A DNA stretch of 43,742 nt, from assembly GCA_913063125.1 (NCBI GenBank), contig CAJXZM010000034.1, positions 1 through 43,742 of the forward strand, in the 5' to 3' direction. The translations under genes were made by a program, and so were the position numbers. The notes below the pieces were generated by a model, which saw only the letters and a program-made list of their open reading frames with translations, had not been told where the DNA came from and searched no databases. Source of the DNA: an uncultured Gammaproteobacteria bacterium (GTDB taxonomy: Bacteria > Pseudomonadota > Gammaproteobacteria > Pseudomonadales > Ketobacteraceae). Position 1 is the stretch's first letter, and every line of letters begins with the position of its first letter. Below, one piece after another: positions 19,567 through 26,415 of the stretch.

Positions 19567-19878
19567 ATGAATAAGTTATGGATTAATGCAAGTATCGAGG
19601 TTCTTGAGGGCAAGGATATTCAACAAGCAAGAGATGCCTTAAACAACCTGGCCATTGAAACCCGTAAAGAACCAGGGAATCACAAATTCAGTCTGCTTCA
19701 ACAACAGGACAAACCAGAAAACTTTACTTTGTGGGAATGCTGGGACAATGATAATGCGCTACAACAACACTTGGCCGCAGCGCATACAAAAACTTACCTG
19801 GCACAAGCGTGGACAAAATTGATTTACATCCAACGTCTGCAGATTATAGAACCGAAAATAACTGGAGCAGCAACATGA
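19567..19878 (+). CDS. Antibiotic biosynthesis monooxygenase (ABM)-domain protein, 103 aa
   Basis: Small ferredoxin-like-fold protein typical of putative quinol monooxygenases (YgiN-like). The pattern is N-terminal strand, helix (QQARDALNNLAIETRKEPGN), strand (KFSLLQQQ), FTLWECWDNDNALQQHLAAAHT, then a final helix. The E-W and H residues of the ABM core are present. TAGG lies before the ATG. Its stop overlaps the start of the DUF2798 gene (ATGA), so the two are translationally coupled. A role in oxidising or detoxifying a small aromatic or reactive compound is likely but not shown. Confidence 0.85.
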   Translation: MNKLWINASIEVLEGKDIQQARDALNNLAIETRKEPGNHKFSLLQQQDKPENFTLWECWDNDNALQQHLAAAHTKTYLAQAWTKLIYIQRLQIIEPKITGAAT

Positions 19879-20084
19879 AACAGCGACTTATTTTCGCGCT
19901 ACTCATGTCATTTATCTTGTCCCTACTAATGACATGCTGGGTAACTTTGATCAACCTTGGTTGGAGTCAGGCGTTTTTCGCACAATGGCTTCATGCTTTT
20001 TTATTAGCCTGGCCTGCTGCTGCACTAATAGCATTCACCTGTAGCCCTATGATTCAAAAATTAACCTTAAAAATCACTCTTTAA
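19875..20084 (+). CDS. DUF2798 small membrane protein, 69 aa
   Basis: Two predicted transmembrane helices: residues 6-27 (LIFALLMSFILSLLMTCWVT) and 38-58 (ending LAWPAAALIAF). The composition and the second-helix WPAA motif fit DUF2798. The ATG at 19875 overlaps the previous stop by four bases. Proteins of this family often lie beside LysR regulators and ABM or RidA genes, as here. Function unknown. Confidence 0.8.
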   Translation: MKQRLIFALLMSFILSLLMTCWVTLINLGWSQAFFAQWLHAFLLAWPAAALIAFTCSPMIQKLTLKITL

Positions 20085-20109
20085 TTTGTAACTCAGAAAG
20101 GATTACTTT

Positions 20110-20484
20110 ATGAATATCCATCGGCATAACTATGAAACCCTAGGCTTACCATTAGGTCCTTATGTTCACTCAGTTACACATCAAAATACGCTCTATACAT
20201 CTGGCTTAACGGCATTTGGTACACAAGCGGAGCATGGCACAATTAGTGAGCAAGCCAAGGCTATATTTAGTCAACTTGAGGTGATTGCTGAACAGAGAAC
20301 TACATCATTACAACATCTAATTAAAGTCACAATTTTTGTCACTGATTTAACCGACATAGATAAATTAAGAGCATTTTTATTGGAATATTACGGCGAATAT
20401 TTACCCGCAAGCGCACTGATTAAGATAGATTCTTTGTTTGCACCAAATCTACTTATTGAGATAGAAGCTATTTTCGCCCTATAG
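20110..20484 (+). CDS. RidA/YjgF-family protein, 124 aa
   Basis: Trimeric enamine/imine deaminase fold. Visible features are LYTSGLTAFGT near the N-terminus and the segment LIKVTIFVTDLTDIDKLRAF. The C-terminus reads PASALIKIDSLFAPNLLIEIEAIFA, in which the usual catalytic arginine of true RidA (PAR) is replaced (PAS). The loss of that arginine suggests a divergent subgroup rather than canonical 2-aminoacrylate deaminase. AAAGGA precedes the ATG. It is third in the LysR-linked operon, 25 bases after the DUF2798 gene. Confidence 0.9.
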   Translation: MNIHRHNYETLGLPLGPYVHSVTHQNTLYTSGLTAFGTQAEHGTISEQAKAIFSQLEVIAEQRTTSLQHLIKVTIFVTDLTDIDKLRAFLLEYYGEYLPASALIKIDSLFAPNLLIEIEAIFAL

Positions 20485-20816
20485 GGATTAGAGACAAACG
20501 CACACCATTGTTTGAAACGTTAGTTCAGATCGTCGAATCAACAAAAAGCTGAGCTGATAAGTAAGGGGTCATATAATGATCCCTTTAGAGCAGTTAAACG
20601 GATCACTCCTTGTTTTAAACCAACTTCACCCAGCCTACCAGAAAGCACCTTCGCATTTTTGGGGCACCAGCAACAACGAGTAATGATTGTTCCAGAGCAT
20701 TGCCATAACAACATGCTGCAGTAACGTATCAATAAGCAAAGGATCAGCCGTGAATAACCATGACTTTGCACAATACCTTGAATTACGTACATGAGAAGGT
20801 GTTGATCTAGATACTG
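20485..20816. other. Convergent intergenic region, 332 bases, with a hairpin
   Basis: Between RidA (+) and the amidase (-). A near-perfect 10-bp stem (AAGGGGTCAT at 20563-20572, ATGATCCCTT at 20576-20585, one G-U pair in RNA) with a 3-base loop could be a weak terminator, but no T tract follows. Overlapping minus-strand open frames (20538-20792 and 20635-20862) lack Shine-Dalgarno sites and family resemblance and are not called. Confidence 0.4.
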
Positions 20817-22334
20817 CTAGCCGGTAGGTATTGATGCGAGAGCTGGACGCTTCTGCGCCCAAGGAAATTCACGTTCCAATTGCCCCGCCAATCTAAACAA
20901 ACACGCGTCGTCCTGAAACCCAGCGGTAAACATCATGCCGATTGGCAATCCGTCCTCACTCCACTGCAAGGGTAACGATACACTTGGGCTTCCCGTGATA
21001 TTAAAAGCAGGTGGAGCCGCTACCCAATCGAAATTTTTCTCTTGCAGCCCTGACATCATAAAAGGAAGAAGCTTTTTTAGTACCGGCCCTAAACCGATAT
21101 AAGGCGCAACCTGGGCACCAAACTTCTCAATCCCATGCACCAGATATTCGCCATGAGGCACCGGGGATTTAGCTAACGTTGGTGTGAGAAACACATCATA
21201 GTTCTGCATGAACTCATCAAAGAGATAACGTTGGGCCGCTAAATCTCGGCTAACCACTTCCAGTGTTACCGACGACAGTGCTTCGCCACAGCTAGCCATA
21301 ATCCATGTTTCCGGTTCGAATTCGTCAGGTTTAATCTTACGTCCCAAGACACGTTGTGCTTCTTGAATATCCGCGGCGGCGGCACACATCATACGCATGA
21401 CATGCCCCTGCCCGAGCACCTTGCTGTCCAGAGGCAGTGCGGTCTCAACCACATCATGCCCTAGCGTTTTTAGCTGATCAACGGTACGTAATAAAGCCTC
21501 TCGACACTCAGCACTTATTTCACCGTCCCTGACAAGTGGCTCAGCACTCCACGCTATTCTTAATTTTCCAGGCGCTATCGTTACTTCATCTAAAAATGGG
21601 CGAGCAGGACGTTCGGCCACAGAAGGACACCCAATATCAGGCCCACAGGTCGCATCCAGTGCCGCAGCGGTATCACGCACGCTGACACTTAACACACCTT
21701 CTTGCACCTGCCCAAACCAAGGTTCGCCACCCTGAGGTCCGTACGGATTACGACCCCGAGAAGGTTTAAACCCAACCACACCACAACACGAGCCGGGGAT
21801 TCGCAATGACCCACCGCCATCACCACCGCTAGCCATCGGCACTATACGAGCGCCAACCGCTGCGCCTGAACCACCACTAGAGCCACCCGACGTACGATCC
21901 AGATTCCAAGGATTACGGGTAATACCGTGCAACAAGGGCTCGGTGACACCAAAATACCCATTCTCGGGGCAGTTGGTCTTACCGAAGATCACTAGCCCCG
22001 CTTTTTTGAAACGTTTAACCATTTCACTATCGTAATTGGGGACATAATCTTTATAAGCACGACTGCCATTTGTCATTGGCACGCCCTTATAGGCAGCCAT
22101 CAAATCCTTGAGCAAAAAAGGCACACCCTTAAATGGGCCTTCCGGTAAACCGATTTCAATAGTTTGATAAGCCAAATCATCCATATTATGGATGATCGCA
22201 TTGATCTTTGGGTTGACAGCATCCCGACGCCGGATGGCTTCACTCAGCAAGTCGCTCGCGCTAACATCGCCTGTTTTCACTAATTCAGCGAGCCCCAAGG
22301 CATCGTATTGATCATATTCAGCAAAGCCTGTCAT
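20817..22334 (-). CDS. Amidase-signature-family amidase, 505 aa
   Basis: Hydrolyses an amide using the Ser-cisSer-Lys triad. The lysine is K76 in FLLKD, the cis-serine lies in GGSSGGSG (residues 150-157) and the nucleophile is S176 in GDGGGSLRIP. The length and the Pro-Ser-rich C-terminal lobe fit 6-aminohexanoate-cyclic-dimer-hydrolase/GatA-like amidases. It is not part of a GatCAB operon. The start ATG has GAGGG at good spacing. Codon use looks more GC-rich than in its neighbours, as judged by eye, which may indicate a different history. Substrate unknown. Confidence 0.92.
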   Translation of the reverse strand: MTGFAEYDQYDALGLAELVKTGDVSASDLLSEAIRRRDAVNPKINAIIHNMDDLAYQTIEIGLPEGPFKGVPFLLKDLMAAYKGVPMTNGSRAYKDYVPNYDSEMVKRFKKAGLVIFGKTNCPENGYFGVTEPLLHGITRNPWNLDRTSGGSSGGSGAAVGARIVPMASGGDGGGSLRIPGSCCGVVGFKPSRGRNPYGPQGGEPWFGQVQEGVLSVSVRDTAAALDATCGPDIGCPSVAERPARPFLDEVTIAPGKLRIAWSAEPLVRDGEISAECREALLRTVDQLKTLGHDVVETALPLDSKVLGQGHVMRMMCAAAADIQEAQRVLGRKIKPDEFEPETWIMASCGEALSSVTLEVVSRDLAAQRYLFDEFMQNYDVFLTPTLAKSPVPHGEYLVHGIEKFGAQVAPYIGLGPVLKKLLPFMMSGLQEKNFDWVAAPPAFNITGSPSVSLPLQWSEDGLPIGMMFTAGFQDDACLFRLAGQLEREFPWAQKRPALASIPTG

Positions 22335-22593
22335 TTGATTCCCTCATATTGTAATGACCAAAAGTCTAGCCAGGGTTATTCTCAACTATAAGGTAAACCA
22401 TAACAGTTTGTTTGCAATAGCGACAAAAACTCAAAACCGCTTTAATTTAAGAAGACTATTCGATTGTGGCGTAAATACGTCACTAAGCTGAGTTAACACT
22501 CACTAGATCCACTACTTTGAATCAAAACAGAAAGCTCACATTTCATGAACTATCGTTCACAACATGCGAATCTTTTGCCGTGATAAAAACAAA

Positions 22594-22618
22594 AACGGGA
22601 GCCTAATCAGCTCCCGTT
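22594..22618 (-). terminator. Rho-independent terminator, minus strand
   Basis: A perfect 9-bp stem (AACGGGAGC at 22594-22602 and GCTCCCGTT at 22610-22618) with a 7-base loop. Read on the minus strand it is followed by TTTTTGTTTTT, an efficient terminator tract. It lies directly downstream of the small minus-strand reading frames at 22638-22824, which argues that something is transcribed there. The other parts of the 669-base gap 22335-23003 show nothing recognisable. Confidence 0.8.
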
Positions 22619-22637
22619 ATAAATACGACTCAATATA

Positions 22638-22824
22638 TTAAACGCCCAGCGCAGCCATTTGAAACTGCCTTACCATTCTTACTGCTGCAGCCTGTAAGCA
22701 AGTAACGTATTGCTCTTTATTATCTTTGAGAGCTCGAACAAACATCTATCTCGTTCATTGAACAGTTCTTTGCTTGCTTACCAAACAACGATAGAAACGT
22801 TAATACACGTTTAAAAGTAGGCAT
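22638..22824 (-). pseudogene. Possible small gene (about 60 aa) broken by a frameshift
   Basis: On the minus strand an ATG at 22824, preceded by TTAAGGA at ideal spacing, opens a 34-aa frame (MPTFKRVLTFLSLFGKQAKN..., stop at 22720). An overlapping second frame (22745-22638) then encodes ALKDNKEQYVTCLQAAAVRM and ends 20 bases before the terminator. Joined by a single-base shift near 22730-22740 they would give one basic protein of about 60 aa. Alternatives are two overlapping short ORFs or a small RNA ending at the terminator. No family recognised. Confidence 0.35.
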
Positions 22825-23003
22825 AAATCATCCTTAATTTAGTCAATGTCTTAAGTTATAAAAAACATAGGTGATGCAACAAAGACATTGAATAGATAAA
22901 TAAATGGGCTATTTCTTTACATGAATTCCACTTCGATTCAAACTGGCGCCTAAAACTGGAACAATGTGGCCACAATGCACAATACAATTTATAAGGATAT
23001 AAC

Positions 23004-23546
23004 ATGGGAAATGGTGTAATGCCCTACGTAATCGATTTGGATTTCTTATCCAAATTTTATGGCGCAGAAGACAAAGAACTCAAAAATGAACTTCTAAAAT
23101 TGACAGAGCCCTATATAAATCAATTTGATGAGGACTTCGAAATTGAGGATGGGTGGCTACCCGCCAAAGAAATACTCCATTCGTTTTTGAATGGTGAAAG
23201 TGACAATCTCGGAGAGAACACAGCCAAGTGCTGGTACATCATTGAACTTATCATTCAATGCACAGGAAAATTGATGAATAATGATCAATGGTATCCTGGG
23301 GGTGACATCGATTTTTTCTATGGATATGATGAATTCAACATAGCCAAGATAGATCGACTTGATAAGATCGCGATAAGAAGCTCAGACGATTTCCCCACGG
23401 TTTTTACCATTGATCGTAGCGACTTCCCCCAAGCAAAAAATAACATTGTGAACAGCGATATCGAAGCATCGCAAAAAACACAATTTGAAGAATGGATTGC
23501 CACCGCTCAATCCAAAAATAGCGACTTGATTTTATACTGCTACTAA
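23004..23546 (+). CDS. Uncharacterised acidic protein, 180 aa (DUF7691-like?)
   Basis: Soluble acidic protein with no signal. The opening GNGVMPYVIDLDFLSKFYGA resembles small proteins that start with a PYAVDL-type motif followed by a helical KLTEPYI region and a WYPGGDIDFF central segment; DUF7691 is my closest recollection, uncertain. Such proteins often occur singly near accessory genes and might be immunity-like. AAGGATAT precedes ATG 23004. It is the first gene of the accessory stretch and the only plus-strand one until 40.7 kb. Confidence 0.7.
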   Translation: MGNGVMPYVIDLDFLSKFYGAEDKELKNELLKLTEPYINQFDEDFEIEDGWLPAKEILHSFLNGESDNLGENTAKCWYIIELIIQCTGKLMNNDQWYPGGDIDFFYGYDEFNIAKIDRLDKIAIRSSDDFPTVFTIDRSDFPQAKNNIVNSDIEASQKTQFEEWIATAQSKNSDLILYCY

Positions 23547-23564
23547 CCATGTCGGCGCCTACAA

Positions 23565-23867
23565 TCAAGAAGCGAGTAACCATTTCAAAAAAACGGTGTG
23601 ATACTGGCTAAATGCGAACATCAACAGAATGATCCAGCCAAAAAGCTGGATCAGAATATCCGGTGACTTATTATCAATAATATACCCACGATAAACCCTA
23701 CCTGCCATTAGGCTATTCACTTTTCCTGGAAACCAAATACAAGGGATGATAATTAAATAAACAGCCAGAGATCTAAGAAACAGATCACTATCTTTCTCAA
23801 CAACCCCAATTATCGCCACTATAATTGAAAGCAAACGATTGATATAACTTCCATATTTACTCCACAT
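23565..23867 (-). CDS. Small membrane protein, 100 aa, unknown
   Basis: Hydrophobic protein with two or three predicted helices (about residues 8-25, LAVYLIIIPCIWF near 45, and IQLFGWIILLMFAFSQYHTV near 80). ATG 23867 is chosen over TTG 23891 because GAAGG lies seven bases upstream of it. It is convergent with the 180-aa gene, with 18 bases between stops. No family recognised. Confidence 0.65.
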   Translation of the reverse strand: MWSKYGSYINRLLSIIVAIIGVVEKDSDLFLRSLAVYLIIIPCIWFPGKVNSLMAGRVYRGYIIDNKSPDILIQLFGWIILLMFAFSQYHTVFLKWLLAS

Positions 23868-23957
23868 GTTTAAAACCTTCCTTGTCTGCAAATCACCTTA
23901 ACCAATAACCCCGTCAACTGGGCTTTCATAGTGCCCCAGCCATATCCGTACAGCCTT

Positions 23958-24197
23958 TTATTTTATCGGAGCTAACGCTTTAACCAACGCTTGAATTTCT
24001 TTACTAATGCTAACCAACTCTCTTAATAGTTGAGAATTCACATCTAAATGCCCCTCATACTCCGCCAAATTACGAGCCTTATGACACTTATCTAACACAC
24101 GCCACTTCGCATGACTTAAGCCCAAGGTATGCTCCAGACATTGAAATACAATATAACGATTATCTGAACGGCCATGCCAACGTAAAGCCGCTAACGA
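23958..24197 (-). pseudogene. HEPN-domain remnant, in frame after a nonsense codon
   Basis: The frame of the preceding RhuM-like ORF continues without further stops for 79 codons past its TAG (24198-24200) to TAA at 23958. The translation (SLAALRWHG, RSDNRYIVFQCLEHTLGL, KWRVLDKCHKARNLAEYEG) matches the HEPN partner of minimal-nucleotidyltransferase pairs, where LSLAALRWHGYRS is expected. The TAG stands where a leucine codon is expected, and one residue after HG is missing. I read it as the decayed C-terminal half of that HEPN gene. No new start with a Shine-Dalgarno is evident. Confidence 0.75.
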
Positions 24198-25088
24198 CTA
24201 CGCATGAGCAGCACCATACGCTAATGAAAACTGACTATCTTCACTTAAACCTTGAATTTGCGTATCGTTAAGTTTGATTTTTGCCGCTCGTAACATACCC
24301 GCAAACTCCGACGGGGAATACAGGGTGGGATTCACAGGTCGTTGCAATTGAGCCTCTATAGGAGCAAGCATCTGCATAATCTCGCTATAACTTAACTCTT
24401 CCCCCACCAACATCACATCCACATCACTCCCAGCATGATCCTCACCCTTGGCTATTAGGCGTTTTACCAGCAAGGCGATAGCATCCCGAGCTTCGTCATT
24501 GTTAATTTGGTAACGAATATCCTCATCAAAATCAGCGGTGGGCAGCCGTTCGCTGTCAAACTGGTTGAGCAGTACAAAGGTATTTGTGTAATCTGCGATG
24601 ATTTTTACCAAGCCTTGCGCTTCGGGCAGACTAGTCTGATCTATCACATTCTGCTGAAACAGGCTTAAGGTTTGCTCCAACTGGTGTAATTGGCCTTTGT
24701 GTTGCTGCAATCGTACTTCATTCAGCGTATACCCTTGCACCAGGTGCTCTTTTAAGCGTGCAGTAGCCCATTGACGAAACTGTGTACCCTTTTTGGAGTT
24801 AACACGATAACCAACTGAAATAATGGCATCCAGATTGTAATGATCAATCTCACGCTCAACATCACGCTTACCTTCTGTGCGAACTATCCGGAATTTCCGG
24901 ATAGTTGAACCCTCCGTAAGCTCCTGTTCTTTATAGATATTTTTTAAATGTTCATTGACTGTACGTACATCTCGATCAAATAACTCCGCCATTAGCTTTT
25001 GACTGAGCCAGAGAGTTTCATACTCACCATCCAACTTCACCTCAATTTGGTTGCCTTCCGCTTCAAAAATGAGTATTTCATGATTCAT
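24198..25088 (-). CDS. RhuM-family N-terminus fused to nucleotidyltransferase and HEPN fragments, 296 aa
   Basis: Residues 1-216 are a RhuM (virulence protein RhuM) protein: LWLSQKLMAELFDRDVRTVNEHLKN DNA-binding part, TIRKFRIVRTEGKRDV, and the HYNLDAIISVGYRVNS motif. RhuM proteins should continue into a Fic/DOC-like domain (NHPFSDGNKR), which is absent. Instead residues 213-268 (AKGEDHAGSDVDVMLVGEEL, PVNPTLYSPSEF) match the C-terminal part of a minimal nucleotidyltransferase that has lost its GS motif. Residues 269-296 match the start of its HEPN partner. ATG 25088 has AAGGAAAG upstream; an earlier ATG at 25175 is not supported. The ORF is open, but the product is a deletion chimera, probably non-functional or altered. 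Confidence 0.85.
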   Translation of the reverse strand: MNHEILIFEAEGNQIEVKLDGEYETLWLSQKLMAELFDRDVRTVNEHLKNIYKEQELTEGSTIRKFRIVRTEGKRDVEREIDHYNLDAIISVGYRVNSKKGTQFRQWATARLKEHLVQGYTLNEVRLQQHKGQLHQLEQTLSLFQQNVIDQTSLPEAQGLVKIIADYTNTFVLLNQFDSERLPTADFDEDIRYQINNDEARDAIALLVKRLIAKGEDHAGSDVDVMLVGEELSYSEIMQMLAPIEAQLQRPVNPTLYSPSEFAGMLRAAKIKLNDTQIQGLSEDSQFSLAYGAAHA

Positions 25089-25261
25089 AGTACTTTCCTT
25101 GTAACTAACTGAACATTCATTATGCCAGCATGTTCCAGAATAGAACTTACTGAATTGATACCAACTGGCAAGCAATACTTCACAGTTGGATTTTGACCTA
25201 CCACAACATGGTGCTCTTTCATCAACTCAAACCGGTGCAACCCAATGATTGACCACACACA

Positions 25262-25735
25262 TCAACTAAAATGCCACTCTTTTTCAGGTTCCAAACCCTT
25301 ATGGAATTCAATAGAATGAATATCAAACCAAATTGGTAAAATAAACTTCACATAAAAGGTTTTATTGATGGCTTGCGGCGTATCTAAATCGTCATAGGTT
25401 TTGATCTGTACCCGGTCATCCTTCTCCTGCCATTGCTGACATAAACGCAATTTCTCATCCACCTCCTTCGGCCCTGACAATAGAAACCCTAAGTGATCAA
25501 AACCTGGCGATTGAATGCACGTATCCGCGCTCTGTTCTACTAGAAAGATAAACTGACTGGTTTCAGGATCTGTACGCATCAATAGTTTCTTCTCTTGTAA
25601 CCGAGCGTCCACCATAGGCACCTCAATCACTTCGAATCCAAAAATTTCGCCGTAAAATTCGCTAATAGATGCTTTTTCTTTTGTTAAGGTACCAGTGGGA
25701 AGGGTTAATTCCATGTGGTTGAATCGTAATGTCAT
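25262..25735 (-). CDS. VOC (glyoxalase/dioxygenase superfamily) protein, 157 aa
   Basis: Paired beta-alpha-beta-beta-beta modules: FNHMELTLPTG at the N-terminus with a metal-type His, SISEFYGEIFGFEVIEV, then GFDHLGFLLSGPKEVDE as the second module start and FILPIWFDIHSIEFHKG at the end. This is the layout of a vicinal-oxygen-chelate protein, and several such proteins confer resistance to toxic molecules. No partner gene is nearby and the Shine-Dalgarno is weak. The substrate is unknown. Confidence 0.8.
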   Translation of the reverse strand: MTLRFNHMELTLPTGTLTKEKASISEFYGEIFGFEVIEVPMVDARLQEKKLLMRTDPETSQFIFLVEQSADTCIQSPGFDHLGFLLSGPKEVDEKLRLCQQWQEKDDRVQIKTYDDLDTPQAINKTFYVKFILPIWFDIHSIEFHKGLEPEKEWHFS

Positions 25736-25978
25736 AGAGGATGGCCTTTTTTATATTTTTATTATCACACAGCCAGCTTAATTAACGCTCAGCCGATTCA
25801 CAAGCTTAACGCATAGATATGACGACTCGGCATAATGAAAATCTAAAGCAGGTTTTAACGATTCATTTGAAAGGTTTAACGCTTTAACCTCATCATAAGG
25901 CAATAGCACGCCAGAACATCTGTTCTATCTAATCAGTAACTCGAAGCTCTGTCTTGTCTGCAATAATGCTCAATGCAC

Positions 25979-26353
25979 CTAGTATTCTGATTCCGCGTTA
26001 ATAACAGCCTTAATTGCCTCACCCTCGCCTTCACGTTCGCTAAAGGTAAATTCACATTCTTTTAAGCTGAGTTCGGCAACAAGTTGCTTTAGGAGGTCAA
26101 CATTTGGTCCCTTATTTCTTTTCAATCCTGACAAACCGAGCTTTGTCGTAGAAACCAGCTCAACTTCGCAGCTGTATTTCAGCACCTTAACAGCATCAAT
26201 AAAACCCTGAATAATACAGCGATGGGCTGTTGTATCAACGACATCTTTCTTTAAGTATCGACGATTTTCACCATATTCAAGTACCACTTCATACCGACCA
26301 ATACGAGTATCCGTAACACAACTACCAATCGAGTATATCCTTACGTTTTTCAT
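25979..26353 (-). CDS. RNase HI-fold protein lacking catalytic residues, 124 aa
   Basis: The sequence follows RNase HI secondary structure closely: KNVRIYSIGSCV (normally a TDGSC strand), GRYEVVLEYGENRRYLKKD, TTAHRCIIQGFIDAVKVLKY (normally TTNNRMEL...ALKALK), CEVELVSTTKLG (normally CEV.L.TDS.YV), then a C-terminal helix. Each expected catalytic acid is replaced: D in TDGSC by I, E in RMEL by I, D in TDS by T, and no HxGH loop is present. It is therefore probably a binding or structural pseudoenzyme. ATG 26353 is chosen because AAGGAG lies five bases upstream; GTG 26359 would be too close to it. It is 62 bases downstream of the UvrD-like helicase and probably co-transcribed. Confidence 0.75.
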   Translation of the reverse strand: MKNVRIYSIGSCVTDTRIGRYEVVLEYGENRRYLKKDVVDTTAHRCIIQGFIDAVKVLKYSCEVELVSTTKLGLSGLKRNKGPNVDLLKQLVAELSLKECEFTFSEREGEGEAIKAVINAESEY

Positions 26354-26415
26354 CTTCACTCCTTGTCAATACTGACATTCCATTCTTGATAACAATCAAT
26401 AGTATTTTGTCCCGC

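Noticed and set aside
20563..20585. 10-bp hairpin considered as the RidA operon terminator
   Set aside because: No T tract follows on either strand and the loop has only three bases; kept only as a note in the intergenic entry.
20538..20862. Two overlapping minus-strand frames of 84 and 75 aa in the RidA-amidase gap
   Set aside because: They overlap each other in different frames, lack ribosome-binding sites and match no family; one also runs into the amidase gene.
21300..21320. GGTTCGAATTC stretch resembling a tRNA T-arm
   Set aside because: It lies inside the amidase reading frame and no acceptor or anticodon arms can be built around it.
25778..25909. 43-aa minus-strand frame starting GTG (LLPYDEVKALNLSNESLKPA in part), in the gap after the RNase H-like gene
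   Set aside because: Composition is plausible, but there is no Shine-Dalgarno, no recognised family and a very short length; a chance ORF cannot be excluded.
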